Shown one piece after another: positions 16,918-25,783 of a DNA stretch of 60,058 nucleotides; the first letter of the stretch is position 1; each line of letters opens with the position of its first letter. The notes beneath the pieces were generated by a model, which saw only the letters and a program-made list of their open reading frames with translations, did not search any database and was not told the origin of the DNA. The DNA comes from an uncultured Clostridia bacterium (GTDB lineage Bacteria; Bacillota; Clostridia; Peptostreptococcales; Anaerovoracaceae). The translations under genes and the position numbers were made by a program. The stretch spans positions 1 to 60,058 of the forward strand of contig CALZOZ010000002.1 in the NCBI GenBank assembly GCA_945828095.1, given 5' to 3'.

Positions 16918-17955
16918 ATGCTTCTAGGACATGAAAAGATAAACTTCCTTCATCTTCCAACCCCCTTGGAACGACTTGACAACATCTCCGACGACCTGGA
17001 CATCAATCTGTACATAAAGCGTGACGATCTGACTCCTCTTGCAGCCGGCGGCAACAAGCTGCGCAAGCTTGAGTATCTTCTCAAGGATGCCAGAGACAAG
17101 GGTGCTACTCTCCTTCTCACCGTAGGCGGCGCACAGACCAACCATGGCAGACTGACTTTGGCCGTTGCAAGAAAATACGGTCTTAAAGGTGCCATCGTAG
17201 CTGTGGACGAATATCCCGGCGAGCTTTCTGCCAATCTCCTTCTGGATGGTATGATGGGCTGCGATGTGTGGCTGAAGAAACCGGACGGAGTTCATTCCGA
17301 GGGTCAGCTGATGAAACAGACTGTTGCAGAAGTAACCGCACGCTACGAAGCCGAGGGTGAAAAAGTCTACTATATTCCAATGGGCGGCTCCAATGAAATC
17401 GGCTCTCTGGGCTACTACGACTGTGCTGTGGAACTGGCTGCCCAGACTTCAGAATTGGGTCTGAAAAACTGCAGGGTTGTAACCACCGTGGGCAGCATGG
17501 GCACATATACAGGACTTCTTCTGGGTATCACCAATGAAAAACTGCCTCTTCATCTAACCGGCATCAGCATTATGCCCCACAAAGGTGGTCTCAGGACTGC
17601 TGCAAAGGAGCAGTTTGACAAAGTCTGCGACTATTTCGGACTGGAAGCCCTTAAGGCTGATGTTCCGGCGGATGCACTTGATGTAACTGAGGAGTACGAA
17701 AGGGGCGCTTACAACAATCCTTGCAAAGAGGTCCGCGAGGCCATGTACTATATGGCAGAAAAGGAAGCCATAATTCTGGACCCTTGCTACACAGGAAAGT
17801 GTTTTGCCGGCCTTCTTGAAATGGTCAAAAAAGGCGAAATCGCCCGCGGCGAAAATGTTATTTTCATGCACACAGGCGGTATGCCGGGTATAAACACACC
17901 TTTCCACAGAATCGAAATTGAGCGGGAAAGGGATAAGTTCATACATATTGTTTAG
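16918..17955 (+). CDS. dcyD: D-cysteine desulfhydrase / ACC-deaminase-family PLP enzyme
   Basis: 345 residues. Fold-type II PLP enzyme: IKRDDLTPLAAGGNKLRKLEYL holds the PLP lysine (GGNKLRK, residue ~45-51), GGAQTNHGR binds substrate, and TTVGSMGTYTG is the phosphate-binding loop. It degrades D-cysteine to pyruvate, sulfide and ammonia, or deaminates 1-aminocyclopropane carboxylate; the sequence alone does not separate the two, and D-cysteine desulfhydrase is the commoner activity in such bacteria. Divergent from the small helical gene, convergent with coaX. Confidence 0.85.
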   Translation: MLLGHEKINFLHLPTPLERLDNISDDLDINLYIKRDDLTPLAAGGNKLRKLEYLLKDARDKGATLLLTVGGAQTNHGRLTLAVARKYGLKGAIVAVDEYPGELSANLLLDGMMGCDVWLKKPDGVHSEGQLMKQTVAEVTARYEAEGEKVYYIPMGGSNEIGSLGYYDCAVELAAQTSELGLKNCRVVTTVGSMGTYTGLLLGITNEKLPLHLTGISIMPHKGGLRTAAKEQFDKVCDYFGLEALKADVPADALDVTEEYERGAYNNPCKEVREAMYYMAEKEAIILDPCYTGKCFAGLLEMVKKGEIARGENVIFMHTGGMPGINTPFHRIEIERERDKFIHIV

Positions 17956-17978
17956 TTTTTCGAAAAGTTAATAAAAGG

Positions 17979-18060
17979 AAAACCCCTCGTGATATTGAAC
18001 TGACCCCAAAAGTTAGAGTTCTGGGGTCAGTTCGAAGCGTTTTGTCAGGGGTTTAATTTT
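17979..18060. terminator. Large bidirectional hairpin between dcyD and coaX
   Basis: Nested inverted repeats: inner GAACTGACCCC (17997-18007) with GGGGTCAGTTC (18023-18033), outer AAAACCCCT (17979-17987) with AGGGGTTT (18047-18054) followed by AATTTT. Convergent genes flank it. The inner arms also resemble IS3-family insertion-sequence ends (TGAACTGACCCC type). Confidence 0.7.
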
Positions 18061-18067
18061 CCCTGTC

Positions 18068-18832
18068 TTATCTGTTTTTCTTGTAAATAATCCACAGTCC
18101 CTTGAGGAGCAGGTCCTCGTCGAGGGTCACTTTCTTCCTGCAGAAAGGCGTAATAACGCGGGCAAGTCCACCTGTAGCAACTGCTGTTACAGGCTGCCCC
18201 ATTTCCTCCTCTATTCTCTCGATAATTCCGTCTATGGCAGCCGCGTTAGAATAGATAACACCGCTCTTCATACATTCTATGGTGTTGCGCCCTATAAGCT
18301 GCTTAGGCTCGTCCAGGCTTATATTGTTTAACTGCGATGCGTTTCTTGCCAGAGCGTTGAGCGCAGTGTTGATGCCCGGATAGATCATTCCGCCGATGTA
18401 GTTTTTCTTTTCATCTACTACGCAGACGGTAGTTGCAGTTCCCAGATCAAAAACCACCAGAGGCACGCTGTATTCATCAATTGCAGCCACCGCATCTGCC
18501 ACCAGGTCACTTCCCATGGCGCCCGGATTGTCGATGAGTATGTTCATTCCGTTCTTTACTCCAGGTCCAACTATGAGCGGTTCCTTTCTGATAATCTTTT
18601 CTGTGGCAATCTTCACGATTTTGGTCAGCTGAGGAACTACGGAGCTGATAATTGCCCCCTCTATAGTCTCCGGTCTGATTCCGTGAATATCCAGAACCAT
18701 TTTAATGTCTATGGCGTATTCAAGTTCCATCTTGCTGCTGTTTGTGGAAAGTCTCTCGATGAAGTAAAGTTTTTCTTCATCGATGCATCCCAGCACTATG
18801 TTGGTATTTCCTATGTCTATCGCTAAAATCAT
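18068..18832 (-). CDS. coaX: Type III pantothenate kinase
   Basis: 254 residues from ATG 18832 (MILAIDIGNTN), with GGAG seven bases upstream; the 12 residues before it in the longer frame lack support. Acetate-kinase-superfamily ATPase that makes 4'-phosphopantothenate, first step of coenzyme A synthesis. DIGNTN at 5-10 is the phosphate-1 motif, FDLGTATTVCVVD is the phosphate-2/catalytic region, and GGMIYPGI and ATGGLA are family signatures. coaBC lies just upstream on the same strand, separated by a repeat with a terminator hairpin. Confidence 0.95.
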   Translation of the reverse strand: MILAIDIGNTNIVLGCIDEEKLYFIERLSTNSSKMELEYAIDIKMVLDIHGIRPETIEGAIISSVVPQLTKIVKIATEKIIRKEPLIVGPGVKNGMNILIDNPGAMGSDLVADAVAAIDEYSVPLVVFDLGTATTVCVVDEKKNYIGGMIYPGINTALNALARNASQLNNISLDEPKQLIGRNTIECMKSGVIYSNAAAIDGIIERIEEEMGQPVTAVATGGLARVITPFCRKKVTLDEDLLLKGLWIIYKKNR

Positions 18833-18860
18833 CTTTTTTCTCCTGTCATTTTTCTTGTTT

Positions 18861-19007
18861 TCCCCCAAAAAACAAGTGGAAATTGCCTGTTTGATGGGGG
18901 AATTTTGTAAAATTATACTATTAATGGGTTATAATACGATGAAAATAGGCCAAAACTGCCAAAAAAGCCCCATCAAATTGACCCCTTTGTGTGTTTTTTG
19001 GGGGGAT
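18861..19007. repeat. Paired C5/G5 hairpin repeat, copy 1
   Basis: Two hairpin units in inverted orientation about 70 bases apart. Left unit: CCCCCAAAAAACA ... TGTTTGATGGGGG then AATTTTG. Right unit read on the minus strand: CCCC ... TTTGATGGGG then CTTTTTT. The right unit can end coaBC transcripts. The same design recurs at 27974-28119 and 47007-47171. Confidence 0.8.
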
Positions 19008-19043
19008 CAAATCAGAGAAGGTTGCAGTTAGTTTTTCTTTTGA

Positions 19044-20255
19044 CTATTCTCCTGTCTTTTCTCCCATACATTCCAAAATTCTGTCAAGTATGCGGCCTGC
19101 CGTCTCTTCTTTGGAAAGCAGCGGCAGCTGCAGCTGACTGTCTCGTGTGATAAGGGTTACCACATTGGTGTCTCCCTGAAAGCCTGCTCCTGCGGTATTG
19201 AGGCTGTTGGCGGCTATCATGTCAAGATTTTTCTTTTCCAGCTTTTTAACAGAGTTTTCTATGAGGTTTTCCGTCTCCATGGAAAATCCGCAGAGGAACT
19301 GGCCCGGCTTTTTGTTTCCGCCCAAAGCAGCCAGAATGTCATGGGTTCTCGCAAGCTCTATGGAAAGGTCTACGTCCTTCTTCTTCATCTTGTGGTCTGC
19401 AGTATGCTTAGGCCTGTAATCGGCAACTGCGGCCGCCTTGATAACGATATCCGCCTCCTCGGCCTCCTTTACCACTGCTTGATACATGTCCTCAGCCGAA
19501 ACCACAGGAACAGTCCTTACAAAGAGGGGTTTTTCCAAAGCTGTAGGCCCTGACACCAGAGTTACCTCTGCCCCTCTGGCAGCACAGACCTTTGCGATAG
19601 CATAGCCCATCTTTCCTGAGGAATGATTGGTGATGTACCTTACCGGGTCGATGGCCTCCTGAGTAGGTCCCGCCGTTACCAGCACCTTCTTTCCTGTCAT
19701 GTCTTTTTCCAGTGCTATGGTCTGATATATGTACTTCCTGAGTACCTCAGACTCAGGCATCTTGCCTGTACCTGTGTCCCCACATGCTAAATGGCCCTCT
19801 GCAGGCTCAATTACCTGCCAGCCGTATTTTTTAAGAATTTCCAGGTTGCCCTGCACAACAGGGTTTAAAAACATCTCTGTGTTCATGGCAGGAGCTATGA
19901 GCTTAGGACAAGTGCGGCATGCCAGCACCGTTGTAGTCAGCATGTCATCCGCAATGCCGTGAGCCAGCTTGGCTATGACGTTGGCTGTAGCCGGTGCGAT
20001 TAAAACAGCATCAGCCTTCTTTGCCACTGCCACATGCTCAACTTTAAATTCAAAATTTCTGTCAAAGGTATCCACAAGGCACTTGTGCCCTGTGAGTGTT
20101 TCGAAAACAATCGGGTTGATGAAGTTCTCAGCGTTTTTGGTCATAAGAACTTCCACATCATATCCGTCTTTTATCAGCATGCTTGCAAGGGATGCAGTCT
20201 TATATGCCGCAATTCCTCCCGATACGCCAAGCAGTACCGTCTTCTTCTTTTCCAT
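19044..20255 (-). CDS. coaBC: Bifunctional phosphopantothenoylcysteine decarboxylase / phosphopantothenate-cysteine ligase
   Basis: 403 residues, typical length. N-terminal FMN-dependent decarboxylase (CoaC, ~1-180) with GVSGGIAAYK, VEHVAVAKKADA with the catalytic His, and PAMNTEM; C-terminal CTP-dependent ligase (CoaB, ~187-400) with TAGPTQEAIDPVRYITN and the AAVADY motif. Second and third steps of coenzyme A synthesis from phosphopantothenate. Follows potD by 36 bases on the same strand and may be read with the polyamine operon. Confidence 0.96.
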   Translation of the reverse strand: MEKKKTVLLGVSGGIAAYKTASLASMLIKDGYDVEVLMTKNAENFINPIVFETLTGHKCLVDTFDRNFEFKVEHVAVAKKADAVLIAPATANVIAKLAHGIADDMLTTTVLACRTCPKLIAPAMNTEMFLNPVVQGNLEILKKYGWQVIEPAEGHLACGDTGTGKMPESEVLRKYIYQTIALEKDMTGKKVLVTAGPTQEAIDPVRYITNHSSGKMGYAIAKVCAARGAEVTLVSGPTALEKPLFVRTVPVVSAEDMYQAVVKEAEEADIVIKAAAVADYRPKHTADHKMKKKDVDLSIELARTHDILAALGGNKKPGQFLCGFSMETENLIENSVKKLEKKNLDMIAANSLNTAGAGFQGDTNVVTLITRDSQLQLPLLSKEETAGRILDRILECMGEKTGE

Positions 20256-20291
20256 GAAAATATTCCTTTCAATTCTGTATTTATCTATATC

Positions 20292-21350
20292 TTATTTTGA
20301 TTTGTATTCCTTCCAGTATTTACTGTACATATCGTCTGCTTCTGCTCCCAGATTTTTCAGTGTCTCGCACTTTGCAAGAACTTCCTTAGGCGGATTGAGT
20401 ACCTCCTCGTCTGTGAGGTCTGCAATCCGGGTGTTAGGGATTGCGTAGGTCAGATATTCGAAGTTATCCTCTGCAGAGTCTTCCTCGAGCATAAAGTTAA
20501 TCCACGCCTCGCCGCCCGCCTTATTGGCAGCATTGGCTGTAACAGCCCAGCAGTCGGTCCATACCTCGGTGCCTTCCTTTGGAATAACATATTCCATGTT
20601 TTCATTCAGTTCCTGTGAGTAAAGGACTTCCCCTGAATTTACCACTGCAAGTGCAGCCGATTCTCCTATCATAAGGTCTCTTGCGCTGTCATTGGCCAGC
20701 TTGTACACCAGAGGCTTCTGCTTAAGAAGCAGATCTGTCATCTCCTTAACCTCTTTTTCGCTGGTGGTGTTCATTGAATACCCGAGAACCTTTCCTGCTA
20801 TCATATACATTTCCCTCATGGAATCAGGCATCACAATCTGATCTGCATACTTTTCATCCCAAAGGTCTTCCCAGGAATCAATATCCGCAGAATTCACCAT
20901 TTCCTTGTTATACATGATTCCGTAAGTCCCCCATGTGTGAGGCACGCTGTGCTTCATTCCCGGGTCAAACTCTTCCATGAAAGGTTTCACATTTTCGGAA
21001 ATGTATGCCGAGTTAGGCACATTGCTGTAATCGATTTCTGCCAGCAGCCCTTCGCCGACAAGCTTTGATATCATATAGTCAGAAGCACAGATTACATCAT
21101 ATTTGGCCGTATTATTTTTTATCACCGGGTAAAGCTCCTCGTTGGTATCGAAATAGTCGATTACCACATCATAACCGGTGGCCTCCTCAAATTCATACTC
21201 CAGCTCCGGGTCAATATAGTCTCCGAAGCAATATACATAAATCTGTCCGTTTTCACCGGCTTTGCTTCCTCCGCCGCAGCCTGTAACAAGTCCCAGAGTC
21301 AAAATGACCGCCAGTGCAAGGGTCAGTCCCTTTCTAAGGTTCTTCATCAC
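20292..21350 (-). CDS. potD: Spermidine/putrescine ABC transporter substrate-binding lipoprotein
   Basis: 352 residues. Lipoprotein signal peptide with lipobox-like LVTGCGGG (Cys near 25). Family segments: YVYCFGDYIDPELEYEFE, GYDVVIDYFDTNEELYP, TWGTYGIMYNKEMV and WINFMLE. It binds polyamines outside the cell and passes them to PotBC. Last gene of the pot operon; start overlaps the potC stop by four bases. Confidence 0.93.
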   Translation of the reverse strand: MMKNLRKGLTLALAVILTLGLVTGCGGGSKAGENGQIYVYCFGDYIDPELEYEFEEATGYDVVIDYFDTNEELYPVIKNNTAKYDVICASDYMISKLVGEGLLAEIDYSNVPNSAYISENVKPFMEEFDPGMKHSVPHTWGTYGIMYNKEMVNSADIDSWEDLWDEKYADQIVMPDSMREMYMIAGKVLGYSMNTTSEKEVKEMTDLLLKQKPLVYKLANDSARDLMIGESAALAVVNSGEVLYSQELNENMEYVIPKEGTEVWTDCWAVTANAANKAGGEAWINFMLEEDSAEDNFEYLTYAIPNTRIADLTDEEVLNPPKEVLAKCETLKNLGAEADDMYSKYWKEYKSK

Positions 21351-22150
21351 TTTTCTCCTTCCTTTCTGTTGCTTAATATATTAACTACTATCAGTATAAC
21401 CAGAACCAGTACGAAAATTACCGTGGAAAGCGCGTAAAGCGTAGGCCTGATTCCCACCTTCACCTGGCTGTAGATAAGGGTGGAAAGAGTGTTTATGCCT
21501 GCTCCTCTGGTAAAGTGAGTGATTACAAAATCATCTACCGACATGGTAAAGGACAGAAGAAATCCTGACATAACCCCCGGCATAATGTCCGGCATCACTA
21601 CCTTAAAAAAGGCGTAGAGCGGAGAAGCTCCAAGGTCCAGAGCCGCCTCGTAGGTGTGGCTTTCCAGCTGCTTGAACTTAGGCATTACCGAAAGTATCAC
21701 ATAAGGAATACAGAAGGTAATGTGGCTGAAGAGCACAGTTCCATAGTTCAGTGAAATCCCGCATACTATGAAGGTCATCATGATGGAGATACCTGTTACG
21801 ATGTCTGCATTGAGCAGCGGAATATTGTTGATACCCATGAGCACCAGTCTGCTTCTGTCCTTCATGGCGTTCATGCCTATGCAGGCCAGAAGTCCTACGA
21901 TGGTTGCAATTGTTGCCGCCCAGAAAGCTATGGTAAGAGTATTCCCCAGAGCATCCATTATAGTACGGCTTGCGAACATTTCCTCGTACCATCTGAGTGA
22001 AAATCCCGTCCATCTGGACATGGTCTTTCCTTCATTGAATGAAAGCACCATAAGAGTGAAGATGGGCAGGTATAAGAATATCAGAATCAGGGCCAGATAC
22101 AGCCCCTTTCCAACGGCTGCAGCACGTGCGCGTCCGCTTTTTTTCATCAT
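21347..22150 (-). CDS. potC: Spermidine/putrescine ABC transporter permease
   Basis: 267 residues with six predicted membrane segments and the inner-membrane permease EAA loop (YEAALDLGASPLYAFFKVVMP). LPIFTLMVLSFNEGK near the start is characteristic of PotC. Overlaps potB and potD by four bases each. Confidence 0.93.
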   Translation of the reverse strand: MMKKSGRARAAAVGKGLYLALILIFLYLPIFTLMVLSFNEGKTMSRWTGFSLRWYEEMFASRTIMDALGNTLTIAFWAATIATIVGLLACIGMNAMKDRSRLVLMGINNIPLLNADIVTGISIMMTFIVCGISLNYGTVLFSHITFCIPYVILSVMPKFKQLESHTYEAALDLGASPLYAFFKVVMPDIMPGVMSGFLLSFTMSVDDFVITHFTRGAGINTLSTLIYSQVKVGIRPTLYALSTVIFVLVLVILIVVNILSNRKEGEK

Positions 22151-22983
22151 ATCATGCTCGCCTCCCCTTCTCTGTCGAATTTTTCAATGAGGGCCATGCT
22201 GATGATGATAAATACCATCATGACAATGGAAAGACCGGCTCCCAAATTCCAGTTGGAACCTACGGTAAATTCCTGCTCGATAATGTTTCCTATAAGGTTT
22301 ACCTTGCCTCCGCCAAGCATTGTTGAAATGGCGAAGGTTGTCAGTGACGGCACGAATACCATGGTGATACCGCTGACGATGCCCGGCACCGAAAGAGGTA
22401 TGAGCACCTTTCTCAGGACCAGCAGCTTGTCCGCTCCCAGGTCATAGGCCGCTTCTATAAGGTTCTTATCGATTTTTATAAGTGCATTGTAAATGGGCAA
22501 TACCATAAAAGGCAGATAGTCGTAAACCATGCCCAGCACCACTGCCGCCGGCGTGTTTATAATATCCAGCAGAGGCAGCCCCAGTGACTTGAGCACTATG
22601 TTGATTATGCCGTTTCTTTCCAAAAGCACCTGCCATGCCATGGTTCGGAGAAGGAAGTTCATCCACATAGGCAGAATGAATACGAATACCATGAATCCCT
22701 TCTTTCCCAGCTTGCTGTCCTTTAGAATGAGTCCCAGCGGAAAAGCTAGCAAAAGGCATATAACTGTACTTATCAGCGCAAGGCCCAGGGAAAGACCAAG
22801 CGCCTGCGCATGGTTTCTTGTGGCGATTGCCATTATGTTCTCAATGGTAAAGGCTCCGCTTCTGTCAGTAAAGCCGTAAAATGCTATTACCCCCAGAGGC
22901 ACCAGAGTGCCGCACAGAATAAAGGCCAGAAAAGGACCCGAAAACAGCCTTTTCAGATTTGAGTTCATTGAAGTTTTAGTCAT
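22147..22983 (-). CDS. potB: Spermidine/putrescine ABC transporter permease
   Basis: 278 residues, six predicted membrane segments, EAA loop IEAAYDLGADKLLVLRKVLIP. PotB-type N-terminus with VPLGVIAFYGFTDR. Overlaps the potA end by eight bases and potC by four. Confidence 0.93.
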   Translation of the reverse strand: MTKTSMNSNLKRLFSGPFLAFILCGTLVPLGVIAFYGFTDRSGAFTIENIMAIATRNHAQALGLSLGLALISTVICLLLAFPLGLILKDSKLGKKGFMVFVFILPMWMNFLLRTMAWQVLLERNGIINIVLKSLGLPLLDIINTPAAVVLGMVYDYLPFMVLPIYNALIKIDKNLIEAAYDLGADKLLVLRKVLIPLSVPGIVSGITMVFVPSLTTFAISTMLGGGKVNLIGNIIEQEFTVGSNWNLGAGLSIVMMVFIIISMALIEKFDREGEASMI

Positions 22984-24043
22984 CGAGAGAAATCGCCTCC
23001 TCGTCTTCAGACTGCGGCTTGTGCATAATCTGAATATTTTCCGGGGTTACTCCTATAGAAACCCTGGTTCCTACAGGATAGCTGGTGGTGTTCTGCGCCA
23101 GCCATTCGAAGCCGCCGGCCTCAATGCACATTTCATAGTGAACGCCGATGAAGACATTGGAGGTAACCACTCCGTCCATGATGCCCTGCCCCGGCTTTCC
23201 GATTATGATATCCTCCGGTCTTATTACTACATCAACAGGCTTGTTTCTGCCGAAACCCTCGTCAATGCAAGGGAAAACAGAGCCGCATATTTTTACCACT
23301 CTGTCCTCAAGCATTACGCCGTCTATGATGTTGCTGTCGCCGATAAAGTCGGCTACAAAAGCGTTTTCCGGCTCGTTGTATATCTCTTCCGGGGTTCCCA
23401 TCTGCTGAATATACCCCTGATTCATTACCACAACCTTGTCAGACATGGTCAGGGCCTCTTCCTGATCATGGGTAACATAAAGGAAAGTAATGCCCAGCTC
23501 GTTCTTAAGGCGGATAAGCTCATACTGCATTTCCTGTCTCAGCTTCAGGTCAAGGGCACCCAGGGGCTCGTCCAGAAGCAGCACTCTCGGCTCGTTAACT
23601 ATGGCTCTTGCGATGGCAATACGCTGCTGCTGTCCACCTGAAAGTGAATCTACAGACCTTTTCTCAAAGCCTGAAAGGTTTACAAGCTTAAGTGCGTACT
23701 TGATCTTATCATTTATATATTCCTTGCTCTTGCCGCTTATTTTAAGCCCAAAAGCAATGTTCTCTGCAATGTTCATGTGTGGGAAAAGAGCATATTTTTG
23801 GAAAACAGTGTTAAGCGGGCGCTTGTTAGGCGCAAGATTGGTTATGTCCTCTCCCTGAAAAAGCACCTTTCCTGTATCCGGAGTCTCAAAACCGCCCAAA
23901 ATCCGCAAGGTAGTTGTCTTGCCGCAGCCCGAAGGTCCCAGGAGGGTTATGAACTCGTTTTCCTTGATTTTTAAGTTAAATTCGTCAAGGACCAGTTCTC
24001 CATCAAAGGATTTTGAAATATCAACTAATTCGATTAATGCCAT
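22976..24043 (-). CDS. potA: Polyamine ABC transporter ATP-binding protein
   Basis: 355 residues. Walker A GPSGCGKTTT near 36, signature LSGGQQQRIAIARA near 135, Walker B VLLLDEPLGALD, H-loop THDQEEA, and a C-terminal TOBE-type domain (~265-345). Energises the PotBCD importer. Nine bases after potR. Confidence 0.95.
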   Translation of the reverse strand: MALIELVDISKSFDGELVLDEFNLKIKENEFITLLGPSGCGKTTTLRILGGFETPDTGKVLFQGEDITNLAPNKRPLNTVFQKYALFPHMNIAENIAFGLKISGKSKEYINDKIKYALKLVNLSGFEKRSVDSLSGGQQQRIAIARAIVNEPRVLLLDEPLGALDLKLRQEMQYELIRLKNELGITFLYVTHDQEEALTMSDKVVVMNQGYIQQMGTPEEIYNEPENAFVADFIGDSNIIDGVMLEDRVVKICGSVFPCIDEGFGRNKPVDVVIRPEDIIIGKPGQGIMDGVVTSNVFIGVHYEMCIEAGGFEWLAQNTTSYPVGTRVSIGVTPENIQIMHKPQSEDEEAISLDD

Positions 24044-24052
24044 TTTTTATGT

Positions 24053-24589
24053 CTAGAAACTCGGTGGTGCGCTGACCCAGAGAATTTCCGCTCCTTTCTT
24101 TGATGTGATGAAATGTTTTCTGTCCGGCGTGTAGTAAAAGGACTCGCCTGCCTTTGCTTTATATCTTTCATTGCCCAGCACTATTACGATTTCTCCCTTG
24201 AGCACATATCCGAATTCCTCACCCTCATGGGGATTATCGGGATAAGTGCTGCCGCCGGCCTTGAGAGAAAGCCTGATGGGCTCCATTATGTTCTTCTGAG
24301 CGTTGGGAATTATCCAGTTGGTGGTGTTTCCCAGCTCTTCATCTACTTTTTCAAAATAGTCGTCCTCGCCGAATACGGTCTGAGGCGGCTCGTCATCTCG
24401 GGAAAAGAATTCGCTTATGGTCATTCCCAGACACTGAAGAATGTCCTCAAGGGTGGATATGGACGGTGAGGTAACATCGTTTTCAAGCTGTGAAATAAAG
24501 CCTTTTGACAATTCGCTTCTGTCAGCCAGTTCCTCCTGGGTCAGTCCGTTTAATATTCTGAGTTCCCTTATTTTAGAACCTATATCCAT
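24053..24589 (-). CDS. XRE-family regulator with cupin domain (polyamine operon regulator)
   Basis: 178 residues: N-terminal helix-turn-helix (residues 5-60, ELRILNGLTQEELADRSEL) and C-terminal cupin sensor (~110-175, GEEFGYVLKGEIVIVLGNE, then a YYTPDRKHF strand). PuuR-like architecture. First gene of the pot operon, so autoregulation by polyamines is likely; a palindrome in the leader at 24650-24673 is the candidate operator. Confidence 0.9.
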   Translation of the reverse strand: MDIGSKIRELRILNGLTQEELADRSELSKGFISQLENDVTSPSISTLEDILQCLGMTISEFFSRDDEPPQTVFGEDDYFEKVDEELGNTTNWIIPNAQKNIMEPIRLSLKAGGSTYPDNPHEGEEFGYVLKGEIVIVLGNERYKAKAGESFYYTPDRKHFITSKKGAEILWVSAPPSF

Positions 24590-24649
24590 TTTTATTTCCC
24601 CCGCTTCCTGTTATCTCTCCGGTTTATCCGGTTTCGAGATAATAAACTT

Positions 24650-24673
24650 TTTGTTTAGAAATACTAAACCAAA
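24650..24673. promoter_or_regulatory. Candidate operator of the pot regulator
   Basis: Palindrome GTTTAG-aaata-CTAAAC with TTT/AAA flanks, between the pot -10 box and the regulator's start codon. An XRE dimer site of this spacing is plausible. Confidence 0.5.
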
Positions 24674-24683
24674 TGCAAATAAT

Positions 24684-24711
24684 ATTATACCTTAAACCCT
24701 TGAAAAGTCAA
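24684..24711 (-). promoter_or_regulatory. Promoter of potRABCD
   Basis: Minus-strand TTGACT (24711-24706), 16-base spacer, TATAAT (24689-24684). Confidence 0.65.
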
Positions 24712-24728
24712 GCGTTTTCTTGTATAAT
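24700..24728 (+). promoter_or_regulatory. Promoter of the first AEC transporter gene
   Basis: TTGAAA (24700-24705), 17-base spacer, TATAAT (24723-24728). Its -35 box directly abuts that of the divergent pot promoter. Confidence 0.65.
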
Positions 24729-24786
24729 GCAAATATTGCCTTCGGGAAATATCTTAAAAATATGTTTTGGAAAGGGAATATTCAGA

Positions 24787-25740
24787 ATGGCGGTCGTACT
24801 CAATAAAATTTTATCTGTTTTTATGATAATTGCAGTGGGCTTTGTGGTCAATCGCAGGGGGATTCTGCCAAGTCAGGCCAATAAATATCTGTCAAACATT
24901 CTTATGTTCATTACATCTCCTTGTTTGATTCTTTCCTCTATAACCGCCAAAGACATAAACCACGAAACAGCTGTCATTACCGTTGAACTTATAATCGGCT
25001 CCTGCTTGTGGTTCGCCATATTTACGGCTCTCGGTTATTTTCTCTGCACAAAAATCATAAAAGTAAAGCCCGCCTCTGACACAGGCGTTTTTATATTTCT
25101 CTTTGCGTCGCTGAGCAATGGTTTTATGGGCATTCCGATTACCATGGCTCTCTTTGACAATGACGTTCTTTACCTGATGATTCTGCACAGCACTGTGCTT
25201 GCCATATACCTTTACGCGGTGGGGCTTCCCATCGTCCATGTGGGTACGGAAAGAAGCCGCGGCTTCAGCCGTCATACTCTTTTCATCATTCTCAAAAACC
25301 CTGCCACAATATGTGCCATTGTGGCCCTGACCATGCTGTTTGCAGGACTTAAATTTCCGACGGTAATCTTTGATAGCGTCGAAATGGTGGGAAACTTCAC
25401 TACTCCTCTTTCCATGCTCATCGTCGGTCTGCAGCTGGGCGACAGCAACCTCAAGAGAGTTGTCAAGAACAAAAACCTGCTGGCCCTCTCCGTTATAAGG
25501 ACCATATCTCTGCCGGTTCTGACCTTTCTTATGGTCAACTGGCTCCCTATTGATGTCAATATCAAGGTGTGCCTCATATTCGGGGCAGTATTCCCGGCAG
25601 CAGTGGGAACCGTGGCAGTATCAGGTTCTGAAGGGGAAAATGCTCTTGTAGCGGCCGAAGGAGTAGTTCTCACCACACTTATTTCTCTGTTTGTTATTCC
25701 GCTGACTGCAGCGCTTCTCATAGGATATTACGGACTTTAG
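24787..25740 (+). CDS. AEC family transporter, paralogue 1
   Basis: 317 residues from ATG 24787 (MAVVLNKILSVFMIIAVG); the longer frame upstream reads through the promoter and is rejected. About ten hydrophobic segments in two five-helix halves, with LSNGFMGIPITMALF and TPLSMLIVGLQLGD as family marks. Auxin-efflux-carrier-type permeases export or take up organic anions such as malate or malonate; substrate not deducible. Tandem with a close paralogue 43 bases downstream. Confidence 0.88.
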   Translation: MAVVLNKILSVFMIIAVGFVVNRRGILPSQANKYLSNILMFITSPCLILSSITAKDINHETAVITVELIIGSCLWFAIFTALGYFLCTKIIKVKPASDTGVFIFLFASLSNGFMGIPITMALFDNDVLYLMILHSTVLAIYLYAVGLPIVHVGTERSRGFSRHTLFIILKNPATICAIVALTMLFAGLKFPTVIFDSVEMVGNFTTPLSMLIVGLQLGDSNLKRVVKNKNLLALSVIRTISLPVLTFLMVNWLPIDVNIKVCLIFGAVFPAAVGTVAVSGSEGENALVAAEGVVLTTLISLFVIPLTAALLIGYYGL

Positions 25741-25783
25741 ATTATAGGTGAAATGTATTTTGTGCTGAAAGGACTTTAGATAA

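Noticed and set aside
22907-23641. Plus-strand 244-codon open frame over potB/potA
   Set aside because: Antisense to PotA, whose Walker and signature motifs are all intact.
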